A stretch of 48,672 bases of DNA, taken from IMG/VR virus record IMGVR_UViG_3300028176_000006, positions 1 to 48,672 of that record; one strand, 5' to 3'. Of the stretch, positions 8,218-16,194 are shown piece by piece; the first letter of the stretch is position 1, and the number at the start of each line of letters is the position of its first letter. The translations under genes and the position numbers were made by a program. Source of the stretch: a virus. The notes below the pieces were generated by a model. The model was not told the origin of the DNA. It searched no databases and saw only the letters and a list, made by a program, of their open reading frames with translations.

Positions 8218-10260
8218 TCACCGCCTTTTAACTTCAAAGTGAACATGCAATACAGTTGAGGAGGTTCCTTTAGTTGCCTTTACCCTAGCATACCAATCAC
8301 CAGCAACGACAGTATCAGGAACGGTGAACGCATATTTATAATGACCAGTAGACTCTTTAACTAGTTTGGAAGAGTCATAAGCCACTCGTCTAGAGTTCCT
8401 GCAATCGTATATCTCTACAGTGTGTGAATCTGGGTCATAAAGAGTTTCCGTTTCAAAATCCCTAATATCCCATTCAACAATGCAAGTCTGACTTGGAAAT
8501 ACGTGCATTTCAGCACCTCCGTAGAAATGAATACCGGTTACAATATATTCGGGATATATTTCAGCGTTGTCAAAATAAACAATTTCGGAAAATAGAGTGG
8601 ATGGTGATTCAGTAATGTCAATTACTTCAGTAATATTTTTACCAATCGTCTTTACAATTTCATCAGTTAATGCTATGTTATCTTGGAATATTAAAGTGTT
8701 GCCAGTGAATACTGTTATTATAAGACCTATTACATCGCCTTTTGGTGCATACACAATCTTCTCTATAACTTCGGACAATCTTTCCTGCTCGTTAATATAT
8801 AGCCAATACTCACCTAATCCATTATACTTTAGCAATCTTAGATGTTGCCATAATTCAAACCAACTACGCACAGGTCTTGCAAACAACTTGGCAACTGAGT
8901 CTGATAAAGAAAGCGCAGACTCGAAAAATCTTAAATGACCTGATGTAAGGATTGCCAAGAACTCTGAAAGATTAAACGAATCACTTACGTATTTCTGTAT
9001 TCCCTTTATATTATAATCAGTTAGATAGAAGTAATCAAATACTGCAAGTGGTTTGGTATTTAGACCATGAAAACTATCAATAACATTGACATAGTCTACT
9101 ATATACTTTGTTACTCTTTTACCGATTGTATCTAGTAAAGGGATGACATCATTAGGATATGGATAATCACCGAGTATCCTAACTACATCAGCGTTATCGT
9201 TAAGGATAATATTGTCTATATAAGATGGCGACCAAGAAGTATTAAGAGATGATAAAGATGCTAATGATAGAGATTCATTAATTGGTTTTGAAGGACTCTT
9301 GGATGATAATTCTGATAATGACAATGACTCCACTGGGGAAAGTGTATGAATTACTGCAAATGGCGTATTAGTTCCAGCGAATATCATGTGCTTATTTGAT
9401 AGACCATATAATAAAAAAGCACCATTCGTTCCAGAAGCACGAGCACCTACTTTATCAGTAGAGTTTGCCGCAGAATCAGTAAACGCAATGCCCTGCACTC
9501 CAAATGTGCCCCATACATATAATCCACTAGCATTGGTGTCATCCCATAACTCCGAATAATACCCACTAATTACTTCGGTGGACGACCACTGCGCCCCAGC
9601 AACGGCATATATAGTTGTAGGATTTACATTAAATACAGCACCGCTTTTATAGTAACCGTTAAGTAGAAACTTAACATCTGTATGAGCTATATACCCTTCA
9701 AAAATCTCATCTTCATCCACCCCAATAGTAAATGAGCCTTGACTTTTTAGGGAAGCGCCAGAAAGTGGCGGATCTGTTGTCGATCCATTTGGTCTAACTT
9801 TAAAGTTATCTGTGCCGGCGACTGACCATATTTGAAGTATAGCCGCTATAGCTACCTCTGTTGTATGTGCCGATATATCAATATCTTGATATGATCCAGT
9901 GGTGCCTAAAGATATACTCACTCCATTAACAAACATATCTACTTCATCTTCGACATACCCAAGAAGATATATTTTGAAAGTATTGTTCTCTAGTTTAGCC
10001 TCGAAACATTTATCCCCATCAATACCTATTGTCATCCATAAAGTGCTTCTTCCGACTGTATCAATATATATTGCATCAGTAGACCCTTTACATCTAATAT
10101 CCCAAGAATACAGACTCGATGTTGATTGAGAGCATCCTGCAAGTATAACACCCCTTGCGTCTGCAGATACATATGCAGACACGTCTATAGTCTGATACGA
10201 CCCATATGCGGCAGGAATTAACTCTATTACATCAGCACCCTGTAAAAGGACGGTAGCCAT
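8218..10260 (-). CDS. Large repeat-containing virion appendage/tail protein, 680 aa
   Basis: ATG at 10260, following the previous stop as TAAATG. Three tandem beta domains of about 100 residues start the protein. Repeats 1 and 2 are clear by eye: GSYQTIDVSAYV against GSYQDIDISAHT, then CKGSTD against PNGSTTD, then TIGIDGDKCFEAKLEN against TIGVDEDEIFEGYIAH. Repeat 3 is more diverged. The middle (about 310-560) has short repeats around S-L-S-L-S-E and I-x-L-T-D-E-I-x-K, common in phage tail appendages. The last 100 residues look like an Ig-like domain (HTVEIYDC, YAFTVPDTVVAGDWYARVKA). Called a receptor-facing or head/tail appendage by composition and position; no catalytic site is seen. Confidence 0.6.
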   Translation of the reverse strand: MATVLLQGADVIELIPAAYGSYQTIDVSAYVSADARGVILAGCSQSTSSLYSWDIRCKGSTDAIYIDTVGRSTLWMTIGIDGDKCFEAKLENNTFKIYLLGYVEDEVDMFVNGVSISLGTTGSYQDIDISAHTTEVAIAAILQIWSVAGTDNFKVRPNGSTTDPPLSGASLKSQGSFTIGVDEDEIFEGYIAHTDVKFLLNGYYKSGAVFNVNPTTIYAVAGAQWSSTEVISGYYSELWDDTNASGLYVWGTFGVQGIAFTDSAANSTDKVGARASGTNGAFLLYGLSNKHMIFAGTNTPFAVIHTLSPVESLSLSELSSKSPSKPINESLSLASLSSLNTSWSPSYIDNIILNDNADVVRILGDYPYPNDVIPLLDTIGKRVTKYIVDYVNVIDSFHGLNTKPLAVFDYFYLTDYNIKGIQKYVSDSFNLSEFLAILTSGHLRFFESALSLSDSVAKLFARPVRSWFELWQHLRLLKYNGLGEYWLYINEQERLSEVIEKIVYAPKGDVIGLIITVFTGNTLIFQDNIALTDEIVKTIGKNITEVIDITESPSTLFSEIVYFDNAEIYPEYIVTGIHFYGGAEMHVFPSQTCIVEWDIRDFETETLYDPDSHTVEIYDCRNSRRVAYDSSKLVKESTGHYKYAFTVPDTVVAGDWYARVKATKGTSSTVLHVHFEVKRR

Positions 10261-10659
10261 TTATACAATCACCTTTATAACTCTTTCTCTTAGTTTGCCA
10301 AGAGTCTCTTCATCTATATAAAATAATTCCGAATTACCACTCTTCTCATTTTCATCTAACAACGCTAATTGCATCTGGTCATACAAATCGTTACATAGTT
10401 CATTGTAAAGGGCTTCGCTTTTCTCTTTGGTGGAGAGCACATCAAACTTCTGGAACTTATAACTATCCCCATACTTCCAAAACACACGATACGCATATTG
10501 CAGTTCAGCTAGTAACATTGTGTATTTCGGCTCAACACTTCTACGAATACCCTCATGCTGTATTTTATCGTAGTTTATTCTGCCAATATAGTCTTTTATA
10601 TATTGCTCTTTTGGGTTTTCACCAGAAAGAACTAATTTCCTAGCATCATCTGATTTCAT
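10261..10659 (-). CDS. Hypothetical late protein, helical, 132 aa
   Basis: ATG at 10659, just after the TAA of the upstream gene; its own TAA abuts the ATG of the 680-aa gene. The sequence is mostly helix-forming and charged (YIKDYIGRINYDKIQ, LLAELQYAYRVFWKYG, ALYNELCNDLYDQMQLALLDENE) with no membrane segment or motif I recognise. Its tight spacing to both neighbours shows it belongs to the packaging-to-portal part of the late unit. A chaperone or minor structural protein for the 680-aa appendage is possible but is only a guess. Confidence 0.55.
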   Translation of the reverse strand: MKSDDARKLVLSGENPKEQYIKDYIGRINYDKIQHEGIRRSVEPKYTMLLAELQYAYRVFWKYGDSYKFQKFDVLSTKEKSEALYNELCNDLYDQMQLALLDENEKSGNSELFYIDEETLGKLRERVIKVIV

Positions 10660-10661
10660 GT

Positions 10662-11174
10662 TTAGCTAGCTCCGCATGTTAAAGTCCATGTTATTACCAG
10701 TGAATCAGATGCACCCTTGTTGATTACACTGAAGTCGGTATAAGTCATCATTGTTCCAGCAGATGCGTCGTTGAATACCCCAGCCTCTACCAATGCACCA
10801 GTGCCTGTTCCAGCTGGGAATGTAGCCACCCATACTACATCATTGTCGGATGCCCCAGTTCCCTGGGTTGTAGAGTCCAATGCAACACGGGCAAGTTCTG
10901 TTTCAAGAGTAGTTGATGCTGTTGATTTTCCACCTGTTGCAGTTCCAACCGCCATGTGTGTGGGAAGGGCAACACCTCTGTCAGACATAGCATCTGCCAC
11001 CAAAGCATCGCCAAGCACTGTTACTGCGTTCTTCTGGTGTCTTTCGTCTTTCAGGTTACCATACTTATCAAAGAGTAAAGCATGAACCCAACCTTCGAGA
11101 GGGAATTTAGACCGCAGTCCTTTATTGAAACCTAATACCGCTAAATCTCTTACGCCTACATTACTGTTTGCCAT
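10662..11174 (-). CDS. Virion-associated protein, 170 aa, paralogue of the 1582-2013 product
   Basis: ATG at 11174 with AAAGGAA upstream. Begins with a mobile helical segment (VRDLAVLGFNKGLRSKF), then a short tail-type strand (WVHALLFDKYGNLKDE). From residue 60 it is a Thr/Ala/Gly-rich beta domain: MAVGTATGGKSTAS, ETELARVALDS, VVWVATFPAGTG, VEAGVFNDASAGTMM, VITWTLT. The same order of motifs occurs in the 143-aa protein at 1582-2013, so the two probably arose by duplication and occupy related sites in the particle. Similar domains are found in podovirus head or tail fibre proteins. It is separated from the terminase gene by a 94-nt gap that holds two palindromes. Confidence 0.65.
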   Translation of the reverse strand: MANSNVGVRDLAVLGFNKGLRSKFPLEGWVHALLFDKYGNLKDERHQKNAVTVLGDALVADAMSDRGVALPTHMAVGTATGGKSTASTTLETELARVALDSTTQGTGASDNDVVWVATFPAGTGTGALVEAGVFNDASAGTMMTYTDFSVINKGASDSLVITWTLTCGAS

Positions 11175-11187
11175 TTCTATTCCTTTC

Positions 11188-11246
11188 GCAGTATCTTCGA
11201 TACTGTAATTGCAGACTGAATCCTTGACTGAATCTTAGATTCAGTC
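11188..11246. repeat. Double palindromic element between terminase and virion protein genes
   Basis: First stem-loop GCAGTATC-TTC-GATACTGT at 11188-11206, then the spacer AATTGCAGACTGAATCC. The second, GACTGAATC-TTA-GATTCAGTC at 11226-11246, is a perfect 9-3-9 palindrome. The first hairpin is identical to the one at 5267-5285, and its 3' flank recurs at 18938. No T-run follows on either strand, so a plain terminator is unlikely. Confidence 0.85.
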
Positions 11247-11268
11247 TGGCTTTCAGAATTAAATCTTG

Positions 11269-12831
11269 TTAAACTGCTGCACGCCTGTAATAGGGGTCTT
11301 TTTCATATCGTTGCCTTGAACCGTTTGTATCTGAAACTCTTTCCAACAAACTGAACATATCTTCTTCGCCGTCAGCAAACCGAATCGCTTCCACCCTTTC
11401 CACCGATGGCGTTAAATTACTCATACATAAATAGCGAATTACATCTGCAGGATGTTTGTATTTATCATTAGCTGGTTTCCTTATATCAGCCCCACGTTTG
11501 TCTCCCCACGAATGATACTGCATTGCCTCTATAGCCACTGGGGTTTCGGCTGAAAAGTAAAGTGAGGGATGAGGCTTCGCCAATCTTTGTTCGACAGCGT
11601 TTATTCCTATGTGAACATTGTTATCAGCTGATAAACCCATCAATCCATACTCACGCATCTCTGCGAGAAACTGGGGATCTTCGGGGTCAATATAAAGATT
11701 GCAGAGGGACGGTGCTTGTCCATTGCTTTGAGCATTGCGCCACGTAGTAAGGTTTCTATTCTCTTGGGGATTTCGGAAGGGTCTGAATGTCAGATTATAG
11801 GCTGCCAACCTTTTCTGCCATATTACGTTAGCCCTATCGATGTATTTAGTTTCCGTGTCGTAATACTCGTCAGTAATATACAAGCACCCGTCATAACCAG
11901 TAACACCTGATGCCCAATAAAACATACCAGAGTAGCCAGGGTCTATAGCTTCCCATCTGTTCCAGTTCGTGGGAGTCGAAAACGGTTTAATCACATGAGT
12001 TAGAGTATCGAACGATTTGAAGATTGCACCAGAGATTACAACGAACTGCCCTTCGTATTGCTCAGCAAATATTAAGGGATTCATCCATGACCGAATCCAG
12101 TATGGATCATCTTTGAAGTCAGGGTTTTCCCAGCTAGGCCAGATGTTGGTAAAATACATAGGGTCGTAATTTTCATGCCCTAGTATGCCTTTCTCCGTAA
12201 AGTTGAGCAGCCACCCATCTGGGTCATTAGGCGGTGCTTTACCTGCTGGTGTTCCAGAATTGAGAACCCCTCCCATTCTTGATGCTAGACGACCATGTAG
12301 TATTCTTTCATAAAGTTCTTTGGGTCGTTTAATTTGCGCCGGTTCGCAGAATACAAGTAGGTCTACTTCTTCTCCAAAGGCTGAAGTGCCCGCCCTCTCC
12401 AAAGAGATGCAGGTTACTTCACTACCCCACTCGGTCATTATCTGCATGTTACCAGACGAAGGACTGTAAACAGCTCTTGTTAATACACTGTTGACATCCC
12501 CGAACACCTCATAAAAGGCTTCGGAATGGTAGGAGTCCCATATATAGCGAAATTCCTTTTCGGTAGTATCATACGTTTGACCTACCAGCCATATTCTAGT
12601 CGGACCGATTAGTGATAAAGCAGTTGCTTCTTCACCAGAACATCTGGATTTGCCACCTCTTGTTCCAGCTATTGCAGAACGAAAACGAGCTTCCGAAAGA
12701 TGTATCGGTATCTGACCTGTATGAGGTGAATAGCCTATTCTTTCAAACCATCCCCACTTAAAAGCCGCAAAGGCTTCAGCACGCTCATTAGGTGCTAGAG
12801 GTTTGGTTGTAATAGCTCGTTGTGTGTGCAT
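11269..12831 (-). CDS. terL: Terminase large subunit
   Basis: 520 aa from ATG 12831, which overlaps the upstream stop as TGATG (the frame also has a TTG one codon earlier). The ATPase domain shows a Walker A variant AGTRGGKSR (about residues 55-63), Walker B LLVFCE (about 158-163, catalytic Glu 163) and the coupling-type SGTP (about 192). The RNase H-like nuclease half starts with EAIDPGYSG (Asp about 297) and has further acidic positions at YIDPEDP and near KHPADVIRYL. The enzyme pumps DNA into the prohead through the portal and cuts the concatemer. Length is normal. The gene is second in the late unit, right behind the likely small subunit. Confidence 0.92.
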   Translation of the reverse strand: MHTQRAITTKPLAPNERAEAFAAFKWGWFERIGYSPHTGQIPIHLSEARFRSAIAGTRGGKSRCSGEEATALSLIGPTRIWLVGQTYDTTEKEFRYIWDSYHSEAFYEVFGDVNSVLTRAVYSPSSGNMQIMTEWGSEVTCISLERAGTSAFGEEVDLLVFCEPAQIKRPKELYERILHGRLASRMGGVLNSGTPAGKAPPNDPDGWLLNFTEKGILGHENYDPMYFTNIWPSWENPDFKDDPYWIRSWMNPLIFAEQYEGQFVVISGAIFKSFDTLTHVIKPFSTPTNWNRWEAIDPGYSGMFYWASGVTGYDGCLYITDEYYDTETKYIDRANVIWQKRLAAYNLTFRPFRNPQENRNLTTWRNAQSNGQAPSLCNLYIDPEDPQFLAEMREYGLMGLSADNNVHIGINAVEQRLAKPHPSLYFSAETPVAIEAMQYHSWGDKRGADIRKPANDKYKHPADVIRYLCMSNLTPSVERVEAIRFADGEEDMFSLLERVSDTNGSRQRYEKDPYYRRAAV

Positions 12832-13331
12832 CAATTCTCTTTTCTAATATTAACTATCTCATCTGGTTCATCGCCCTTATTTTTATCTACCGCATCATGT
12901 GATGGATTTAGTCTTAGTATGTTATCTGTTCCATGCTTTTCAATTACTAGTGCCCTAGCCTTTTCTGCTGCTGTTAGGGTGTTTGATAAAGCGTCAGGAT
13001 TGTTTTTAATGATTTCATTCACGGATTTTGTAAAGTTAAGATTCTTGTTTTCAGTCTTTTGAACTGGTGATGCCGTCTTTGTTATAGCCATTCGACTTAA
13101 AAAGGAATAAGACGCACCTTCTGATACATCACCATCTGCTACTTGCTTTAATATAGTAGCCATGCTTAAATCACCAGCGAGTTCAGATAAAGGTTTATCG
13201 TTTGCATCAAGAGACTCTTCAGTCTTTTTTGCGATTGCATCTGCAATTCTTCCCATCTGTTCACTGTAAGGAGTTACAATATGTTCTGGGTATATCTTTT
13301 CCCAGTAAACTTTTCTTGTCATCTTAATCAT
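12831..13331 (-). CDS. Probable terminase small subunit
   Basis: 166 aa from ATG 13331; an in-frame ATG at 13322 is also possible, and neither has a strong ribosome site. First gene after the minus-strand promoter and coupled (TGATG) to the large terminase. The protein is helical and charged. The N-terminal part (MGRIADAIAKKTEES, LSELAGDLSMATILKQVADGDVSEGASYSFLSRM) could hold the DNA-binding helices, the C-terminal third is Lys/Glu-rich with a central helix (LTAAEKARALVIEKHG), and the tail is acidic. Small terminases are poorly conserved, so the call rests on position, size and helical character. Confidence 0.55.
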   Translation of the reverse strand: MIKMTRKVYWEKIYPEHIVTPYSEQMGRIADAIAKKTEESLDANDKPLSELAGDLSMATILKQVADGDVSEGASYSFLSRMAITKTASPVQKTENKNLNFTKSVNEIIKNNPDALSNTLTAAEKARALVIEKHGTDNILRLNPSHDAVDKNKGDEPDEIVNIRKEN

Positions 13332-13379
13332 CCAATTTATTAATCTATTGTAAATCGTTACACTTTGCCTTACGTAATC

Positions 13380-13408
13380 ATTATATCATAAAGTGAATGA
13401 AATGTCAA
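13380..13408 (-). promoter_or_regulatory. Consensus sigma70 promoter of the late (minus) arm
   Basis: On the minus strand TTGACA (13408-13403), a 17-nt spacer and TATAAT (13385-13380): both hexamers perfect and the spacing ideal. Transcription would start near 13373, about 40 nt before the first late gene. Host RNA polymerase can therefore read the whole minus arm directly; no phage polymerase gene is present. Confidence 0.9.
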
Positions 13409-13739
13409 ACTTTATTTTGAGGGAATTGGAAGTGGTTCAATCTATTTATAGATTGCGTTATTTAGGATTTTTATAATATGGGAATAAAGGATATACTGTT
13501 CTATGATGGGGATTATTAGTCTATTGCCATTTTAATGCGACAGATGCTAGGGTGTGTATTATACCCGCTTGTGGCTAGATGGACGCACCGACGCTTTTGC
13601 TTTTCGGCTTGCCGATTATAGCATTATGCAAGCTGTCAAGTCTATAGAGTATGGCATTATCAATGCTTATGTGGTGCCACTATAGATTAATACATCACTT
13701 CTTAACGTCCCATATATAAGGATATACTCAATACCATAT

Positions 13740-14175
13740 TACAATACACCATAAACGCCCAACGTTGGCATGTAAGCTCATGGAATACCATAAGCCATTG
13801 AATACACACAAAGGTTATATAAAGGCTTATATGGGCATATTCAAAGTGTGGCATATATACAAAGGATATCCGGAACCATGCATCCGGAACATGTCATAAA
13901 CGATTGACGTTGACATGTAAGCTCATGGAATACCATAAGCCATTGAATACACCATTACACCATATAAAGGCTTACAAGGGCAAATTCAAACGCTTGCATA
14001 TCTCAAAGTATAATCCAATACCATATCATACAATACACCACAAACGATTGACGTTGACATGTAATGGCATACTTTGGCACGTGTTCATGTATGCACGTAT
14101 ATCAAACGTAAAGCTTACAAGGGCAAATTGGATGGTCTTTTGTTGAAATCGTGTTACCAATTCTTATACTTAACA
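13740..14175. repeat. Three imperfect tandem repeats of about 145 bp (iteron-like)
   Basis: A 39-nt block starting CATGTAAGCTCATGG is identical at 13769-13807 and 13914-13952. A 23-nt block, AAACGATTGACGTTGACATG plus TAA, is identical at 13898-13920 and 14042-14064, with a diverged copy at 13753-13775. A third block, AAAGGCTTACAAGGGCAAAT in its full form, occurs near 13821 (variant), 13966 and 14109 (variant). Each recurs at 144-145 bp, so the whole unit was duplicated twice and then diverged, the third unit most. Confidence 0.85.
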
Positions 14176-14240
14176 CTTGTGAAGTATATCGTGGAACAAT
14201 TTCACCGTGGAACAAAGTGTATCTTTTTTACCACAGAGGT

Positions 14241-14255
14241 GTGTCAATATGACAC
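14241..14255. promoter_or_regulatory. Palindromic operator-like site 1
   Basis: GTGTCA-ATA-TGACAC, a perfect 6-3-6 palindrome, followed by ATGGGGTGTGCCATTTTG. The flank resembles the reverse complement of the site cluster at 14395-14432, so the two places look like copies of one binding module. Upstream, CGTGGAACAA occurs twice (14190 and 14206). Confidence 0.6.
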
Positions 14256-14394
14256 ATGGGGTGTGCCATTTTGTCGCCACACTTCGCAAAGGAAATGTAT
14301 GACCAATAACGCAAGATTTTATAAATCTATATATATATAAATAAATAAATAAGAAGTTGTATTATTGTCTTACTTAATTATATTGAGTCCACTA

Positions 14395-14432
14395 GTGCCA
14401 AAATGGCACATGGGTGTGTCAAATTGACACAC
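14395..14432. promoter_or_regulatory. Pair of palindromic operator-like sites 2 and 3
   Basis: GTGCCA-AAA-TGGCAC at 14395-14409 is followed five bases later by GTGTGTCAA-A-TTGACACAC at 14414-14432. Both are perfect. They lie about 250 bp upstream of the early promoter and share the TGACAC/GTGTCA half-site with 14241-14255. Binding by a phage or host regulator is an inference. Confidence 0.6.
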
Positions 14433-14676
14433 CATTTTCTCACTATTGGGAAATTTTTCATAGCAATAATCATGCCAACCTTGCAAATCCTTTATTGACG
14501 CCATTCTACAAGGTTTTGAAAAATTCTCATTTTTGAGAATCATGTTCCAGAATGATACACTTTACCACAGCAATAATCATACCAACTTTACTCAATCGTT
14601 GTCAATCGTTTATTCATGCGGATTCACATGATTTTGAAATAAATCAATATATTTGTATATTAATGTATTATTTCCC

Positions 14677-14705
14677 TTGACATTGGCATTATTTTATGGT
14701 ATAAT
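14677..14705 (+). promoter_or_regulatory. Consensus sigma70 promoter of the early (plus) arm
   Basis: TTGACA (14677-14682), a 17-nt spacer, TATAAT (14700-14705): a perfect consensus promoter. Start expected near 14712, giving a leader of about 55 nt that ends in AAAGGAG before the ATG at 14768. It mirrors the minus-strand promoter at 13408-13380. Confidence 0.93.
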
Positions 14706-14767
14706 TATGGCATCAACCAATTTATGGTTCAACCGGTTCTAAACTATTCAATTAAAGGAGTATTACA

Positions 14768-15346
14768 ATGGACTACAAAGCAATTACAGACCAAGTTAAA
14801 TCAATTGTTAAAACTGATGAGCCAAAAGCACTTTCACTTTTGGAATTACTTAACAACGGTGATAATGAGAAAGCAAACGCCCAACTATCCGAGATCAAGG
14901 CAGAAATATCACTTGACGCAAAGAAAGAGCAGGCACTGAGTCTGTCTAAATCATATTTAGACATACTTCGGACAACGATTGAAAGTTTACCGCTTCCTGA
15001 AACTTTGCAGGAATATTCAAGGGTATCGTTGAATATTACGCTGATGAGAAAAACGACCAAAGATAAAGAGACACAGATTGAGACAACGGTTGAATCATGG
15101 ACGCCGTCAGTAGTCATAAATCCCAAAGGTGATAAGATGAAAGCGGACAAAGTTTCCACTTCAAACGGTTCATCCGATGCACCGGATGGTATATCATGGA
15201 ACCAATTTGTGAAAGACACTGCTCCTCAAACATTTCAAAAGTATGAGGGTAAAAGTGTCAATATGCGAGAAGTGGCAAAGCGTTTGCTCAAGGTTGGATA
15301 TTATAATGACAATTTTGAAGTGATCGGTGATAACGAGCCTGAGTAA
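14768..15346 (+). CDS. First early-arm protein, hypothetical, 192 aa
   Basis: ATG at 14768 with AAAGGAG eight nt upstream, directly behind the consensus promoter. It should be the most strongly and earliest expressed plus-arm gene. No family recognised. Residues 1-75 are helical (ALSLLELLNNGDNEKANAQLSEI). The middle is a short beta region (SRVSLNITLMRKTTKD, ESWTPSVVINPKGD), then a Ser/Gly linker, then a C-terminal helix region (GISWNQFVKDTAPQTFQKYEG, MREVAKRLLKVGYY). A terminator follows at once, so it forms its own short transcript as well as leading the arm. Its place suggests host takeover or a DNA-binding regulator, but nothing proves that. Confidence 0.75.
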   Translation: MDYKAITDQVKSIVKTDEPKALSLLELLNNGDNEKANAQLSEIKAEISLDAKKEQALSLSKSYLDILRTTIESLPLPETLQEYSRVSLNITLMRKTTKDKETQIETTVESWTPSVVINPKGDKMKADKVSTSNGSSDAPDGISWNQFVKDTAPQTFQKYEGKSVNMREVAKRLLKVGYYNDNFEVIGDNEPE

Positions 15347-15372
15347 GACATAATCACTTTATAACTTCTTTT

Positions 15373-15405
15373 GGCATCAAGTCTACGGATTTGATGCCAT
15401 TTTTT
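15373..15405 (+). terminator. Rho-independent terminator after the first early gene
   Basis: GGCATCAA (15373-15380) pairs with TTGATGCC (15391-15398), with a 10-nt loop and six T residues from 15400. It ends or attenuates transcription from the early promoter 27 nt after the stop. Confidence 0.85.
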
Positions 15406-15421
15406 ATGAGAACATTTATAT

Positions 15422-15444
15422 CGACATAATCTTCGATTATGTCG
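15422..15444. repeat. Palindromic element CGACATAATC-TTC-GATTATGTCG
   Basis: Perfect 10-3-10 stem-loop, flanked by GTGTCGGAC on the right. A near-identical copy (one changed base) is at 17429-17451, and related CGACATTAG forms lie at 23589 and 23717. It sits between two terminators, so it is not itself needed as one. Confidence 0.85.
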
Positions 15445-15489
15445 TGTCGGACTTTATAATTGCAACACTTTATTAATGTATCAATTCAT

Positions 15490-15519
15490 AGCTCGATAGC
15501 TTCTGCTGTCGGGCTTTTT
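15490..15519 (+). terminator. Second terminator before the next early gene
   Basis: AGCTCGATAGC pairs with GCTGTCGGGCT across a TTCT loop (11 bp, two or three of them G-T), followed by TTTTT. It resembles the terminator at 17523-17553, which ends in the same CGGGCTTTTTC. Confidence 0.75.
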
Positions 15520-15574
15520 CTATTAGTGAAAGAACAATTCAAATATCTTCAACTATAGTCCACACTCACACTTT

Positions 15575-15596
15575 TTGTAGATTAACTAATCTACAA
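15575..15596. repeat. Palindrome TTGTAGATTA-AC-TAATCTACAA upstream of the 186-aa gene
   Basis: A perfect 10-bp stem with a 2-nt loop lies 38 nt before the ATG at 15634. It could fold in the leader of that mRNA or be an operator. The arms differ from all other copies of the palindrome family. Confidence 0.7.
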
Positions 15597-15633
15597 TTTG
15601 TGTCGAGCATATCGGACTGAAAGGAACTTTACA

Positions 15634-16194
15634 ATGGATAAAAAAACAATGCAGAATCTTTCAAGTTCTACCATGGCAAGCATAATCGAAGACTTGTCTA
15701 CTACTCTCAATTTTAGAGAAGCAGAGGTAGAAACTCTTCAAAATTATTGTGAATCAGAAATTGAACAGCTCCGAACAGACCACACCTACAACATTCAAAA
15801 ACTCCATAAAGAGTATTGCGAAACTATAACAATACTAAAAGATAATCAGGACGAGGAGAGAGAACTCCATAAATGTCTAATAAAAGATTTAGAAGAGAAA
15901 AGAGGTCTGGATATTCACAATGCCGAGTATAGCCTGTGCAAAGGGTTTGAAACTCAAATAGTCAACACAATGACTATAATTCTTGAGGGAACTGACTATT
16001 CTGACGGAATCTCTGATTCCGTCGGGTCGGATTCTCAAAGAGAATCCAGAAATCTCGAATCTCACGCCTACAAGTCTTTACTTTATCTTGTAGAGGTTAT
16101 GGACACACAGCTTATCTCTATGAACATAACCAACAACTTTCAGGGTCGCATTATGAATAGTATAAAAGAAATACTGTCTGTGAGCAAAAAATGA
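15634..16194 (+). CDS. Hypothetical coiled-coil protein carrying an in-frame double palindrome, 186 aa
   Basis: I start it at ATG 15634, nine bases after AAAGGAA; a longer frame from 15598 lacks a site. The first 110 residues are strongly helical, with coiled-coil character (LQNYCESEIEQLRTDHTYNIQKLHKEYCETI) and many Glu, Lys and Leu. No family recognised. Codons from 16003 fall in a palindromic double element and spell SDGISDSVGSDSQRES, a hydrophilic insert between two helical regions, best explained as an inserted element tolerated in a loop. The stop overlaps the next start as ATGA. Confidence 0.65.
   Translation: MDKKTMQNLSSSTMASIIEDLSTTLNFREAEVETLQNYCESEIEQLRTDHTYNIQKLHKEYCETITILKDNQDEERELHKCLIKDLEEKRGLDIHNAEYSLCKGFETQIVNTMTIILEGTDYSDGISDSVGSDSQRESRNLESHAYKSLLYLVEVMDTQLISMNITNNFQGRIMNSIKEILSVSKK
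16001..16050. repeat. In-gene double palindromic element
   Basis: GACGGAATC-TCT-GATTCCGTC (16003-16023, with a C-G and a T-G pair outside it), the spacer GGGTC, then GGATTCTC-AAA-GAGAATCC (16029-16047). The first copy is in codon phase and encodes D-G-I-S-D-S-V. The spacer and the order match the double element at 38368-38415 read on its coding strand, where the protein is also D-S-V-G-S-D. Confidence 0.9.

Larger units (their letters stand above)
13409..14676. other. Non-coding divergent control region, candidate replication origin
   Basis: Nearly 1.3 kb with no convincing gene. From left to right it holds the palindrome CAATCTAT-TT-ATAGATTG (13438-13455); a structured stretch of unknown role (13500-13690, with GCTTGC/GCAAGC and TCTATAG/CTATAGA arms); three imperfect 145-bp repeats (13740-14175); palindromes of operator type (14241-14432); an AT-rich tract around 14315-14360; an 18-nt direct repeat (14462-14479, 14569-14586, one mismatch); and ATTCTCA-TTTT-TGAGAAT (14523-14540). 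Iteron-like repeats next to AT-rich DNA and divergent promoters are what a phage origin and switch region look like. The origin call is an inference. Confidence 0.6.

Noticed and set aside
13560-13690. A small RNA gene in the left part of the control region
   Set aside because: Some inverted repeats are visible, but I find no clear promoter-terminator pair, so I do not list it as an RNA gene.
13904-14340. Two overlapping plus-strand open frames of 80 and 88 codons in the control region
   Set aside because: They run through the 145-bp repeats, have no ribosome site, and their peptides are low-complexity translations of the repeat. The region reads as regulatory DNA.
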